Below the pieces are notes generated by a model. That model was not told where the DNA came from and made no database searches. It saw nothing but the letters and a program-made list of their open reading frames with translations. A program made the translations under genes and the position numbers. Below, piece by piece: positions 16,129 through 24,979 of a stretch of 64,000 nt of DNA. Origin of the DNA: Bdellovibrio bacteriovorus (GTDB taxonomy: Bacteria; Bdellovibrionota; Bdellovibrionia; Bdellovibrionales; Bdellovibrionaceae); assembly GCF_001592755.1 (NCBI RefSeq), contig NZ_LUKF01000016.1, positions 1 to 64,000 of the forward strand. The letters are read 5' to 3'. The stretch's first letter is position 1. Each line of letters starts with the position of its first letter.

Positions 16129-18494
16129 ATGTCATCCCAGTTTTCTTTTCCTGCAAGATCGGCCATGTGTTTTGCTGGCACTGAACCCGCCATGTAAGGG
16201 AAAAGATCTTTTTTGTTGCCGTACAAGTTAGAGTAAATATAAGCGTTTGAAACCACTCGCTTCACGTAGTTGCGAGTTTCCAAAAACGGAATGTGTTCGA
16301 TGAACTCATCTGTTTCTAAGTTACCAAAGCTTGCTAGCCAGTTCTTCACACGGTGAGGTCCTGCATTGTAACCGGCCGCCACCAACGGAATCGCATTTTC
16401 AAAACGATCCATCAAGCGCTTCAAGTAACGAGAACCGACTTTCACCGAAGTTTCTGGTTGCAATAACAAAGGCGCCTTGAATTCTTTTTCACCTAAAAGA
16501 ACTGCTACTTTATGTCCTGTGAAAGGCATCACTTGCATTAAGCCCAAAGCTCCCACCGGAGAAATCGCATCGCGACGGTAGTTTGTTTCCGCACGCATGA
16601 TACCCCAAACAAGTTCTTCAGGAACGGTGAACTTCTTTGTGTATTTTTCTACATATTCACTGTAAGCACGTGGGTAAGCAAATTCCCAAAGATAGCGAAT
16701 GCCATCAAGACCGTGAGCAGCTCTTTGACCGCTAAAGTTGATTTGCGCGATGTAAGAAGAGCGATTGAAGTGTCCTGCCGTATTGTACTCCCCCATCAAA
16801 GTGCGAAGGTACTCACGGTTGGACGTCTTTCTTTCGATATCATAAAGATCCCAACGAGCCCATTCGTACTCGCCTAGAATCATCATATCGCGAGCGCGTT
16901 CAAAGCGCTTCATCAACACAGGGTTTGAGAAAGTCGTCACTTTTTCGCCACTGACGTCAGGTATGGTTTCATCCGTCACAACTTCCACAGATTTCAAATC
17001 GGGATTGTCGACGGCGTCAGCTTCTTCATCTTCACTCTTTTCATCATCTGCAGAATATTGAGTCAAGACCAGCGTCTCTTCAGACTCTATTTCATCACTG
17101 CGATACTCTTGAATATTTGAAGGCATCAAGAACTCACCGGCCGAGAATCGAGAAATCACGCGAGGTTGAGTTGGAAGCGGCGACGCCGCCAACTTTGGAG
17201 TTTTAATTTCGGCCATCTTTTTAAGACGCGCTTGCGCCGTAATGGAATAATAACCCATCAACGGATCATTCGAAAGATCTTCCATCATGGCTTTGGCTTG
17301 ATCGACTTTACCTTGACGGAAAAGACTCATCGCCATCCAGTATTCCAAACGATCTTGCGGCAAGGACTTCCACGCTCTTTTGTTTCGGCGTTTTAATTCG
17401 TTTAAACGAGAAAACGCTTTATAAGAACCTTGATAGTCTCCTTTGAGATATTGCAACCAAGCCAAGTGCCATTGGGCATCTTTATTAAGACCTGACTTCG
17501 GATACACTTTCATAAACTCTTGGAAGCGACGAGCGGCTCCATCGTAGTCTTGAAATTGATAGCTTAGGAAAGCTGATTGATAAAGAGCCTGACGACCTGT
17601 CTTCGAACGAGGGCTTAACTTATAAGCCGAGTAATAAGAACCCACGGCCAATTGAACTTCCCCTGCTCGGGCCGCAGCCGAAGCAAAAAGAATCAAGTAG
17701 TCGAAGTTTCTTTTATTCGTTTCATAGTAAGGCTTTAAAATATCAACGGCCTTATTCACTTCTCCTTCTTGCAAGAAGAACTGAGCTTGAAGTTTGTCGG
17801 CAAGATATTTATCCGTCTTTGCCAACTTCTCTTTCATGATATTGATTTCGCCTTGTGCTTTTTGATCAAGACCTGCCCACAACAAATAACGAACGCGCGT
17901 GCGGAAATCTTCCGTCGTCACGTTACAATCTGTCGGCTTTCCTTCGAATTCATTCTTGGAAAGATCCACTCCCCAGTCTTGAACTTTTGGATAAGCTGGA
18001 TAGCGTTCATAAAGTTTGACCAACCACTTGCACATTTGACCGTGACGATTCAGACCTTTTTCGGCCACGGCCAAATTATAGATCACGTCCGGGTAGTCTT
18101 CCGTGTTGCGGGTTCTTTTTTCAAGCTTCACGAAGTAATTGCTTGCGAGCTTAAAGTTCTTCTTTTCAAGTGCGACTTGTCCCAGAAGATTTGACGCTTC
18201 AATGGACATCTTCACATTCGGAGAGAGATTGAGAACTTTTTTAAGCTCCACTTCGGCTTGATCCAGCTTGCTGGATTTCATGAACGACTGCGCCAAATAA
18301 AAACGCGCGTATTCTTCCAGAGTGGTTTTTTCTTTTAAAATACCTTCGAAGCCAGTGATGGCTTCTTCGTATTTCGAGGAGCGGAACTGCTCCAGCGCCT
18401 TTTTAAAAGAGTCTAAATCGGATTTTGGCGTTTGCGCTCCGGCCATGGAGCCCACCAACAAAGAAACGGCTAAGCACGCATGTGCAATCTTCAT
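16125..18494 (-). CDS. slt: Soluble lytic murein transglycosylase with TPR-like superhelix
   Basis: Periplasmic enzyme that cuts peptidoglycan glycan strands to 1,6-anhydro products. 789 aa from ATG 18494, which gives a signal peptide ending AGA-QTPK; a longer start at 18518 would only add a polar prefix. Residues about 25-450 are helical TPR-like repeats (YLAQSFMKSSKLDQAEVELKKVL and similar), then an acidic linker (about 470-530). The SLT domain lies near the C terminus: catalytic Glu in GIMRAETNYRRDAISP, GALGLMQVMP, and AAGYNAGPHRVKNW. First gene of the slt-oppB-oppC unit. Divergent from radA with a 46-bp gap. Confidence 0.92.
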   Translation of the reverse strand: MKIAHACLAVSLLVGSMAGAQTPKSDLDSFKKALEQFRSSKYEEAITGFEGILKEKTTLEEYARFYLAQSFMKSSKLDQAEVELKKVLNLSPNVKMSIEASNLLGQVALEKKNFKLASNYFVKLEKRTRNTEDYPDVIYNLAVAEKGLNRHGQMCKWLVKLYERYPAYPKVQDWGVDLSKNEFEGKPTDCNVTTEDFRTRVRYLLWAGLDQKAQGEINIMKEKLAKTDKYLADKLQAQFFLQEGEVNKAVDILKPYYETNKRNFDYLILFASAAARAGEVQLAVGSYYSAYKLSPRSKTGRQALYQSAFLSYQFQDYDGAARRFQEFMKVYPKSGLNKDAQWHLAWLQYLKGDYQGSYKAFSRLNELKRRNKRAWKSLPQDRLEYWMAMSLFRQGKVDQAKAMMEDLSNDPLMGYYSITAQARLKKMAEIKTPKLAASPLPTQPRVISRFSAGEFLMPSNIQEYRSDEIESEETLVLTQYSADDEKSEDEEADAVDNPDLKSVEVVTDETIPDVSGEKVTTFSNPVLMKRFERARDMMILGEYEWARWDLYDIERKTSNREYLRTLMGEYNTAGHFNRSSYIAQINFSGQRAAHGLDGIRYLWEFAYPRAYSEYVEKYTKKFTVPEELVWGIMRAETNYRRDAISPVGALGLMQVMPFTGHKVAVLLGEKEFKAPLLLQPETSVKVGSRYLKRLMDRFENAIPLVAAGYNAGPHRVKNWLASFGNLETDEFIEHIPFLETRNYVKRVVSNAYIYSNLYGNKKDLFPYMAGSVPAKHMADLAGKENWDDI

Positions 18495-18540
18495 ATGTAC
18501 AGTCCTTGTATCTCTCATCCAATAATGATACCGAATAACT

Positions 18541-19932
18541 ATGGCAAAATCGAAGGCGAAAAGTATCTATACCTGTCAAAATTGTGGAGCCCAACGACCA
18601 AGGTGGGAAGGAAAATGCTCGGACTGCGGCGCGTGGAACTCCTACGTCGAAGAATTGCAGCTTCCAGAGGTGAAAACCAGAGGTTGGTCTACGGGAACCT
18701 CTGAAAAAGGCTCCCCTTCGGCGAAGCCGATTTCACTAGACCAAAGCCTTGAAGAAGTGAAATTGGATCGTTTTGATACAGGGTATGAAGAGCTCAACCG
18801 CGTTTTAGGCGGCGGACTGGCACGCGGAAGTTTCGTGCTGCTGGGCGGCTCTCCAGGTATTGGTAAGTCGACTTTGCTTTTGCAAATGGCTGGCGGCCTT
18901 GCGAAGAACAAGCACAAAATTCTTTATATCTCGGGTGAGGAAAGCGTTTCGCAAACCGGATCGCGTGCTCATCGTTTAGGCATTCGCTCCCCGCTGATCG
19001 AAATTGGCTGCGAAAGCAATCTTCATAGCATCATGGAACTAGCACGTCATAAAAAACCCGATGTGCTTGTCGTCGACTCTATCCAGACGATGTATCTTCC
19101 AGATTTGCAGGCAGCACCTGGCTCCGTTTCACAAGTGCGCGAGTGTGCGGGGCATCTGATGGGTCTTGCAAAACAAGACAACATCACTGTGATCCTCATC
19201 GGTCACGTCACAAAAGATGGAAATATCGCTGGTCCTAAAGTGCTTGAGCACATGGTGGACTGTGTTCTTTCTTTTGATGGAGACGCCTCTTACAACTTCC
19301 GCCTTTTACGTGCTTTAAAAAATCGTTTTGGTGCCGCTCAAGAATTAGGCGTATTTCAAATGAACCAAAAAGGATTGGAAGAGGTTTCTAACCCTTCCGA
19401 GCTTTTCTTAGAAGAACGTGGCAACCAACTTATTGGTTCGGCGGTTTTTGCTTCGATGGAAGGCACTCGTCCTTTGCTGTGTGAAGTGCAAGCGTTGACA
19501 TTATCTAGCCCCATGGCCATGCCTCGCCGCACAGCTTTGGGTATTGATGTGAATCGTCTGCATTTGTTGACGGCAGTTCTGGATCGCCACTTGGATATTC
19601 GCTTAGGCCATAATGATATTTTCATCAACGTCGTTGGCGGACTGAAGCTGATCGAACCCGCGGCGGACCTTGCCGTCGCGGCCGCCATTCTTTCAACGGA
19701 AGGTCGTCGCGATCTAGATTCGAAAACATGTTTCTTTGGTGAGATAGGTTTAACTGGTGAAGTGCGCGGAGTTTCTTTCGTAGAAAACCGCATTAAAGAA
19801 GGCGACAAGTTGGGTTTCCAACACTTCGTCATTCCTTATTCGAACAAACGCCATCTTGCGGATTTAAAATTATCCAAAGATAAGAAAATTTCTTTTATAC
19901 GAAACGTGCAAGATTTGAGTAAACTGATCTAA
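18541..19932 (+). CDS. radA: DNA repair protein RadA
   Basis: RecA-related ATPase that promotes branch migration in recombination. 463 aa, full length. N-terminal C4 zinc finger CQNCGAQRPRWEGKCSDCG (residues about 11-29), Walker A GGSPGIGKST near 101-110, Walker B-type VLVVDSIQTM, the RadA-specific LKNRFGAAQE near 260, and a C-terminal Lon-protease-like domain (LGIDVNRLHLL, GEIGLTGEVRGV). No obvious SD precedes ATG 18541. It is followed 15 bp later by a cyclic-nucleotide-binding protein, probably in the same transcript. Confidence 0.97.
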   Translation: MAKSKAKSIYTCQNCGAQRPRWEGKCSDCGAWNSYVEELQLPEVKTRGWSTGTSEKGSPSAKPISLDQSLEEVKLDRFDTGYEELNRVLGGGLARGSFVLLGGSPGIGKSTLLLQMAGGLAKNKHKILYISGEESVSQTGSRAHRLGIRSPLIEIGCESNLHSIMELARHKKPDVLVVDSIQTMYLPDLQAAPGSVSQVRECAGHLMGLAKQDNITVILIGHVTKDGNIAGPKVLEHMVDCVLSFDGDASYNFRLLRALKNRFGAAQELGVFQMNQKGLEEVSNPSELFLEERGNQLIGSAVFASMEGTRPLLCEVQALTLSSPMAMPRRTALGIDVNRLHLLTAVLDRHLDIRLGHNDIFINVVGGLKLIEPAADLAVAAAILSTEGRRDLDSKTCFFGEIGLTGEVRGVSFVENRIKEGDKLGFQHFVIPYSNKRHLADLKLSKDKKISFIRNVQDLSKLI

Positions 19933-19947
19933 AGAGGTTTAGCAACT

Positions 19948-20340
19948 ATGACAGACGCACTCAGCGCAATTCAAAAAGAAACTTACAAGCCCGGGGATTA
20001 CATCTTCTTTGAAGGCGACATCGAAAATCACTTTTACATCGTTGAAACCGGCGTTGTGAACATTTTCACTAAAGATCAGATGGGAAAAAGAATTCCGATC
20101 GTCGATATCGTTGATGGGGAATCTTTCGGTGAATTTGCGCTGATTTCTAAAATGCCAAGAAGTGCTTCTGCTCAAGCTGTCACGGATGTGGTGTTGGTGA
20201 AAGTTTCTGAAGACGGATTCAAGCAGCTTTTAGAAGAGCTTCCGACATGGGCCGAGTGCATGCTGAAGTCTTTCGTGGATCGTTTGCAGAACATGACCGA
20301 AAAAGTGCGAGAGCTCGAACAATTTAAAAAACACGAATAA
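19948..20340 (+). CDS. Single-domain cyclic-nucleotide-binding protein
   Basis: 130 aa, consisting almost only of a cNMP-binding (CAP_ED) domain: YKPGDYIFFEGD, FYIVETGVVNIF, then the phosphate-binding cassette GESFGEFALISKMPRSASAQA around residues 53-73, including the Glu and Arg that contact cyclic nucleotide in the family. No DNA-binding helix-turn-helix follows, only a C-terminal helix, so it is not a CRP-type transcription factor. It may act as a stand-alone sensor or partner. SD AGAGG. It ends just before a strong terminator. Confidence 0.88.
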   Translation: MTDALSAIQKETYKPGDYIFFEGDIENHFYIVETGVVNIFTKDQMGKRIPIVDIVDGESFGEFALISKMPRSASAQAVTDVVLVKVSEDGFKQLLEELPTWAECMLKSFVDRLQNMTEKVRELEQFKKHE

Positions 20341-20346
20341 AAAAAA

Positions 20347-20371
20347 GCCCCAAGAAAACTTGGGGCTTTTT
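20347..20371. terminator. Bidirectional intrinsic terminator
   Basis: GCCCCAAG (20347-20354), AAAA loop, CTTGGGGC (20359-20366), TTTTT on the plus strand and a matching T-run on the minus strand. It serves both the radA/cNMP unit and the convergent secreted-protein gene. Confidence 0.93.
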
Positions 20372-20393
20372 GCTTTTTATCTCATGCAATAGC

Positions 20394-21164
20394 TTACGGG
20401 TAACGAACTGCATAGATTTGTGGAGTTCCATTGCTAGAACTCACTGTCAGACGAACGTCACCGTAATTGCCGTAAGATTCCAAACGAAGATCAATGGCTA
20501 CGATTCTTTCTCCGGCTGTGATGTATTCAGAAGTGTACGAGTTTCCAGGGTACAACATCTGAGACGCCAAGTTACGGATCACCAATTGACGACCGCTTTG
20601 AGTATGAAGAATCGCTTCATGCACCATGATAGAGGCTGATGAAGCGTAGGCGCGAACATGATCTACGTAAGAGGCGTAGCTGAAGTTCACGCGAACCCAT
20701 TCTCCCCCACTGCGACGAGTGATATCGCTGAAGTACACGCTGTTGTCATAAGATGACGGTGGCGTTGGATAAGTTGGGTAATTTGGATAGTTCGGGTATG
20801 TTGGATAATTTGGGTGCGACGGATATGTCGGATGTCTTGGGTAATCCGGATATCTTGGCGGAGGATTTGGATCACGACGAGGAGGATTGTGACGATGGCG
20901 GTCACGTTCTTCTTTTTCGCGACGGTCGCGCTCTTCACGGTCGCGACGATCTCTTTCTTCGCGATCACGGCGGTCTCTTTCAATGCGGTCGTTATCACGA
21001 CGATCATCGTGGCGATCATTTCTATCATGACGATCATTGCCAGGACGGTTGTCTCCAGGGCGTACAGGCCCGTGATTGTCACGGCCACCGCGGTCTTGAG
21101 AGAAGGCTGCAGGTGCTTGCAAAAGAACCGCAGAAACTAAAAGACTTGTTAAAAGTGGTTTCAT
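20394..21164 (-). CDS. Secreted protein with Arg/Asp-rich and Pro/Tyr-rich repeats
   Basis: 256 aa, signal peptide 1-22 (AAFS-QDRG). Three zones follow. Residues about 23-95 are almost only R, D, E, H and N, with tandem DRRDREER units. Residues about 96-140 are a Pro/Tyr repeat (YPTYPNYPNYPTYP). Residues about 145-256 are a beta-rich domain (GGEWVRVNFSY, VIRNLASQML, ERIVAIDLRLESYGNYG). The C-terminal domain looks globular and exported; the repeats look like a flexible charged linker or polymer-binding stalk. Family not recognised. Its SD is inside a predicted hairpin. Function unknown. Confidence 0.75.
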   Translation of the reverse strand: MKPLLTSLLVSAVLLQAPAAFSQDRGGRDNHGPVRPGDNRPGNDRHDRNDRHDDRRDNDRIERDRRDREERDRRDREERDRREKEERDRHRHNPPRRDPNPPPRYPDYPRHPTYPSHPNYPTYPNYPNYPTYPTPPSSYDNSVYFSDITRRSGGEWVRVNFSYASYVDHVRAYASSASIMVHEAILHTQSGRQLVIRNLASQMLYPGNSYTSEYITAGERIVAIDLRLESYGNYGDVRLTVSSSNGTPQIYAVRYP

Positions 21165-21193
21165 AAAAACTCCTTGTTAAATCAGACAAGGAG
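21165..21193 (-). promoter_or_regulatory. SD-masking hairpin in the leader of the repeat protein
   Basis: On the minus strand CTCCTTGT (21193-21186) is the perfect complement of ACAAGGAG (21177-21170), with an 8-base loop. ACAAGGAG is the SD, five bases before ATG 21164. Folding would hide the SD, so translation could depend on temperature, a ligand, an sRNA or a protein. A further AGATCCG/CGGATCT pair (21205-21240) lies upstream in the leader. Confidence 0.6.
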
Positions 21194-21247
21194 GCCTTAT
21201 TCCAAGATCCGTGCCGGACAAGATGACACCAGCCGGATCTGGTTGAT

Positions 21248-21967
21248 CTATTTTTTAGGGTATTTAAGGAAAATTTCGCGTTGCAAATCCATCATCAAGC
21301 TTAAAAGACGGCTTTCAAGAAGGTTATCAACGTGTAGAAATTGCAGCCCGGCCATCTGCGTGGGCGGAGCGGCCCCAACCGGGTCTTTCTTTTGGGCAAA
21401 ACGCACTTCCACTTCAAACTCGATCGCGCGACGCACTCCTAGGCGGAGATTGCCTTTTAAGATGTCCCCGATTTTAACTTCAGGTGCGTTCGCGGGAAGT
21501 TCGATCTTAATTCCACCCGCACTGATATCTTTCACACGGCAATCTAAAAAATAGGCCTTGCCCCCAGCGCTGGTCAGAACAAAAACACCGTCGTACTTAT
21601 CTGGTAAATCAATGCGCGCATTCGCGCGACGCTGCAATTGAAATAAGTCGGTATCAATTTTTAATACAGCCCATCCCGATTCAAAATACAGTTCCGTTTG
21701 AAAGAAATAACGCTCGCTCTTAAACGCAAAATTCACCACACACTTTTGTGCTGTCGTGATGCCTTTTGAATCCGCTGTATGATGACATAAAAGAGCTTCA
21801 TCTTTTTCTGTCTGCACTGCGATTAGATGAAAAATGTCTTCCTGAACAGCGCCCTTCACTGACACTTGCATCTTGTCGTGAGCCACCTCGCGAAAAAGCA
21901 TTTTCTTTTCTGAATGCGCGACCTTTTTAAAGATCATTTGCGGAGCATTGGGATTATTCGAATTCAT
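21248..21967 (-). CDS. PilZ-domain protein
   Basis: 239 aa with a YcgR-like layout. Residues about 1-110 form an N-terminal beta domain, then the PilZ domain begins with the c-di-GMP-binding RxxxR (RRANARIDLP, near residue 117) and the DISAGGIKIE motif (D/NxSxxG, near 145). Both halves of the binding signature are intact, so c-di-GMP binding is expected from family knowledge. It starts on the last base of glpK (TAATG), implying coupled translation. Its target could be motility or glycerol metabolism; the sequence does not say which. Confidence 0.85.
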   Translation of the reverse strand: MNSNNPNAPQMIFKKVAHSEKKMLFREVAHDKMQVSVKGAVQEDIFHLIAVQTEKDEALLCHHTADSKGITTAQKCVVNFAFKSERYFFQTELYFESGWAVLKIDTDLFQLQRRANARIDLPDKYDGVFVLTSAGGKAYFLDCRVKDISAGGIKIELPANAPEVKIGDILKGNLRLGVRRAIEFEVEVRFAQKKDPVGAAPPTQMAGLQFLHVDNLLESRLLSLMMDLQREIFLKYPKK

Positions 21968-23451
21968 TAAACTTTCTCCAACGCCTTTTCCCAGCGCTGC
22001 ATGCGCTCTTTACGTTTTGCAGAAGTCATTTTCACTTTGAACTCTTTATTAATCTTCCACACGCGGCGAATTTCTTTCAAATCCTTCCACATGCCGCAAC
22101 CCAAGCCGGCGATGAAGGCGGCACCTAAAGCGGTCGTCTCCAGGTTTTGAGGGCGCACAACATTGACGCCACAATAGTCTGCTTGCATTTGCATCAAAAG
22201 ATCATTCGCAGCCGCGCCTCCATCGACCCGAACACTGCGAATTTTTTTACCTAAATCTTTTTGCATAGTAACCAAGATATCGACGTTCTGAAGTGCCATC
22301 GCTTCTAAAGTCGCACGCGCCACATGGGCCTTCGTCGTTCCGCGAGTCAAACCACTGATCACGCCGCGAGCCTCAGGCTTCCAGTGAGGAGCCCCCAAGC
22401 CTGTAAGGGCTGGAACAAACTCAACACCTTCAGTATCCTCCACAGTTTTTGCTAAAGCTTCGATGTCAGAAGATTGTTGGAATAATCCCAATCCGTCACG
22501 CAGCCATTGAACAGCGGCTCCGCAAACGAAAGCACCGCCTTCAAGAGCGTATACCAGATCTCCATCTTTCAGCTTCCACGCGATCGTCGTCAGAAGTTTG
22601 TTCTTCGACTTCACGGCTTTTTTTCCTGTGTTCAACAAAAGGAAACTTCCGGTGCCGAAGGTGCATTTCGAATCTCCGATATCAAAACACGTTTGCCCAA
22701 AAAGGGCTGACTGCTGATCCCCTAAAATTCCCGTGATAGGAATACCGTCCGGCATGAAACCCAGACCTTGTGTAAGACCGAAGTCGGCATTGGAGGGACA
22801 GATTTCCGGCAAAATGGACTCTGGAACATTGAACAGTTTTAAAAGTTCGTCATCCCACCACCCGGTGTGGATATTCATTAGCATAGTGCGTGAAGCATTG
22901 CTGACATCTGTTTTGTGAGACTGACCATTGGTGAGTTTCCACAAAAGAAAAGTGTCCACCGTCCCCGCAAGAACACTTCCTTCACGTGCCTTCTTCATTG
23001 CGTTCGGGACATTTTTAAACAGCCACTGAATTTTTGTCGCCGAAAAATACGGGTCTAATACCAGCCCCGTCTTGGCAGTGATCATTTTTTCTTTTTTGGC
23101 TTTTTTTAAGCGTTCGCAAATTTCCTGTGTACGACGGCACTGCCAGACAATGGCGTTGTGAAGGGGCTTTTTCGTTTTTTCATCCCAAAGCATCACAGTT
23201 TCGCGCTGATTTGTAATACCGATAGCTTGAATTTGCGAACCTTTAATACCCGCCTTTTCCAAAGCTAAGCGCATGGATCTTTGCGTAGAGTACCAAATGT
23301 CCTCAGGATCATGTTCCACCCACCCTGGCTTTGGAAAAATTTGTTTGAAAGTTTCGCGGGCCTCTGCGACAAGACCTCCGGCTTGATTGATAATGCAAGT
23401 CCGAGAGCTCGTTGTACCTTGGTCAATCGCCATGATAAAAGTAGAAGACAT
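21967..23451 (-). CDS. glpK: Glycerol kinase
   Basis: Phosphorylates glycerol to glycerol 3-phosphate using ATP. 494 aa, normal length. FGGY-family motifs: AIDQGTTSSRT at the N terminus, the glycerol-site segment GITNQRETVMLWD, VSNASRTMLMNIHTG, GDQQSALFGQTCF, FGTGSFLLLNTG and DGGAAANDLLMQMQADYCG. ATG 23451 is preceded in frame by GTG 23457; GGGGTG just upstream of the ATG is the likely SD. Divergent from the acyltransferase gene with a 35-bp gap, so glycerol 3-phosphate supply and lipid acylation may share a control region. Confidence 0.97.
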   Translation of the reverse strand: MSSTFIMAIDQGTTSSRTCIINQAGGLVAEARETFKQIFPKPGWVEHDPEDIWYSTQRSMRLALEKAGIKGSQIQAIGITNQRETVMLWDEKTKKPLHNAIVWQCRRTQEICERLKKAKKEKMITAKTGLVLDPYFSATKIQWLFKNVPNAMKKAREGSVLAGTVDTFLLWKLTNGQSHKTDVSNASRTMLMNIHTGWWDDELLKLFNVPESILPEICPSNADFGLTQGLGFMPDGIPITGILGDQQSALFGQTCFDIGDSKCTFGTGSFLLLNTGKKAVKSKNKLLTTIAWKLKDGDLVYALEGGAFVCGAAVQWLRDGLGLFQQSSDIEALAKTVEDTEGVEFVPALTGLGAPHWKPEARGVISGLTRGTTKAHVARATLEAMALQNVDILVTMQKDLGKKIRSVRVDGGAAANDLLMQMQADYCGVNVVRPQNLETTALGAAFIAGLGCGMWKDLKEIRRVWKINKEFKVKMTSAKRKERMQRWEKALEKV

Positions 23452-23486
23452 ATTCACCCCAGATTTCAGATGGACGTTATTACATC

Positions 23487-24257
23487 ATGAAGAATTTCTT
23501 GCAGAAACCCAACGAAAAAATTTTTGGTCTTCGGAACCTTGACCGAGACACATTGATTTTTCGCGTGCTGCCAAGATTCCTTCTGGAGATTCTGCGCAAG
23601 TACTTCCGCCTAGAGATCACCGGCGCTGAAAACATTCCTCGCCGCGGTCCTGTAATTATCGCTCCCAATCATTCGGGGTACACCGGCTTTGACGCTTTTC
23701 TTTTAGGTCACATCGTGCAAGAGGAAGCTCGCCGCGTTCCCCGCGTTTTGACCCATCACTTTTGGTTTTTAACGGAAACAACGGCCATTCCCGCGCAAAA
23801 GATGGGATTCACGGAAGCCACTTTTGAAAATGGAATGAACGCGCTAAAAAAAGGAAACGCCATCGTGCTATTTCCTGAAGGAGAGCAAGGCAACTTCAAA
23901 CCGACTTCCGAGCGTTATCAGCTTCAAGAGTTCAAGCGCGGTTTTGTGCGCATGGCCCTAGAAAGCCAATGCCCTATTGTACCCGCAATCATCTTGGGTG
24001 CAGAAGAAACTCACATCAACTTGAAGAAATTGAAATTTACAAAATTTTTAAAGGGCAGCGTCATTCCGTTGCCGCTAAATATTGTCCCGCTACCAGCAAA
24101 ATGGCGCATTCATTTCTTAGAGCCCATTTATCTTCCCTACAAACCAAGTGCTGTGAATGACTCGGAGCTTGTGCATGAAATTGCGCAAGATATTCAAGAA
24201 AAAATGCAGGTCGCAATTAAGGAAGAACTTTCTAAACGCGGGAATCCATTTCTTTAA
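23487..24257 (+). CDS. PlsC-like lysophospholipid acyltransferase family protein
   Basis: 256-aa acyltransferase of the LPLAT superfamily. The catalytic block is PNHSGYTGFDAFLL near residues 57-70: His and Asp are separated by six residues (HX6D), as in MGAT-like members, not the HX4D of classic PlsC. FPEGEQGNFKP near 130 is the substrate-binding block, and PIVPAIILGAEE follows. The likely reaction is transfer of a fatty acyl group to a lipid-like acceptor at the inner membrane; the exact substrate is unknown. Its TAA stop overlaps the convergent PAP2 gene's stop at TTAA (24254-24257). Confidence 0.85.
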   Translation: MKNFLQKPNEKIFGLRNLDRDTLIFRVLPRFLLEILRKYFRLEITGAENIPRRGPVIIAPNHSGYTGFDAFLLGHIVQEEARRVPRVLTHHFWFLTETTAIPAQKMGFTEATFENGMNALKKGNAIVLFPEGEQGNFKPTSERYQLQEFKRGFVRMALESQCPIVPAIILGAEETHINLKKLKFTKFLKGSVIPLPLNIVPLPAKWRIHFLEPIYLPYKPSAVNDSELVHEIAQDIQEKMQVAIKEELSKRGNPFL

Positions 24258-24979
24258 AATTCCATCGTAAAACTAAGGCCTTTGGTTTCCCCATCTAAAA
24301 TCGGCATGACAGTCATAAAACTTTTTCCGGTATTAAGAGCCGCGGCCCGCCCCCAATAAATTCCTAAGACAGCTCCCGCGACAACATCGCTCGCCCAATG
24401 GATGTTTTCATTTACGCGCGATACTCCAATGAATGTAGCAGCCAGATAAGCCGGAATCCCCGCTTTATAACCATAGGCGTATGCTAAAGACGTCGCTGTC
24501 GCAAACGCCGAGGAAGAATGTCCTGAGGGAAATGACAGTCGATCGCGACCACTAGGACGTTCCCGATTCACGATGAAAGCTGTTGTGATATGCGTGGCTG
24601 CAGTAAGCATCAACGCCTTGCTATGAGCAACGCCATTGATCGGATCCAGCGCCAGTTGCAAAACAGCGATGGCGATGCCAGGTCCCCCACTGCCCAGGTA
24701 ACCACCCATATCTGCGACGTTGGAATCCATCCATTTATCGTCTTCTCGAAGATTGTGCAGATAAATCGTGCGGTCGTATTGCTTAGCCGCGGCGACAGAC
24801 AGAGCCCCACTTAAAAGAATCATCTGCCCGCCGGTATCAAACGAATTCACGATAGTGGGTTTCAGTTCATTTTCCCAAAAGTTGCGCGGCTCTAGCACTT
24901 TGAGGTTTTCTTTAACATCTTGCCCATTTGATAGGGAAGCCGTGAAGAACACTAACAGAGAAAGAAGGTATCTCATCAC
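24254..24979 (-). CDS. PAP2-family phosphatase, exported
   Basis: 241 aa with a signal peptide (SLSNG-QDV). Lipid-phosphatase core: RERPSGRD near residue 140, SFPSGHSSSAFA near 150, and SRVNENIHWASDVVAG near 188, which together give the three PAP2 blocks with catalytic His residues. Only a few hydrophobic helices are visible, so it may be periplasmic or outer-membrane associated. It overlaps the upstream PAP2 gene by four bases. Candidate substrates are lipid A, undecaprenyl diphosphate or phospholipids; the sequence cannot decide. Confidence 0.85.
   Translation of the reverse strand: MMRYLLSLLVFFTASLSNGQDVKENLKVLEPRNFWENELKPTIVNSFDTGGQMILLSGALSVAAAKQYDRTIYLHNLREDDKWMDSNVADMGGYLGSGGPGIAIAVLQLALDPINGVAHSKALMLTAATHITTAFIVNRERPSGRDRLSFPSGHSSSAFATATSLAYAYGYKAGIPAYLAATFIGVSRVNENIHWASDVVAGAVLGIYWGRAAALNTGKSFMTVMPILDGETKGLSFTMEF

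Noticed and set aside
20700-20860. CRISPR-like tandem repeats
   Set aside because: The repetition is the coding sequence of a Pro/Tyr stretch; units are short, with no spacers and no cas genes.
20753-21166. Plus-strand frames of 108 and 137 aa over the repeat protein
   Set aside because: They arise from the low-complexity repeat DNA read in antisense and have no SD or motif.
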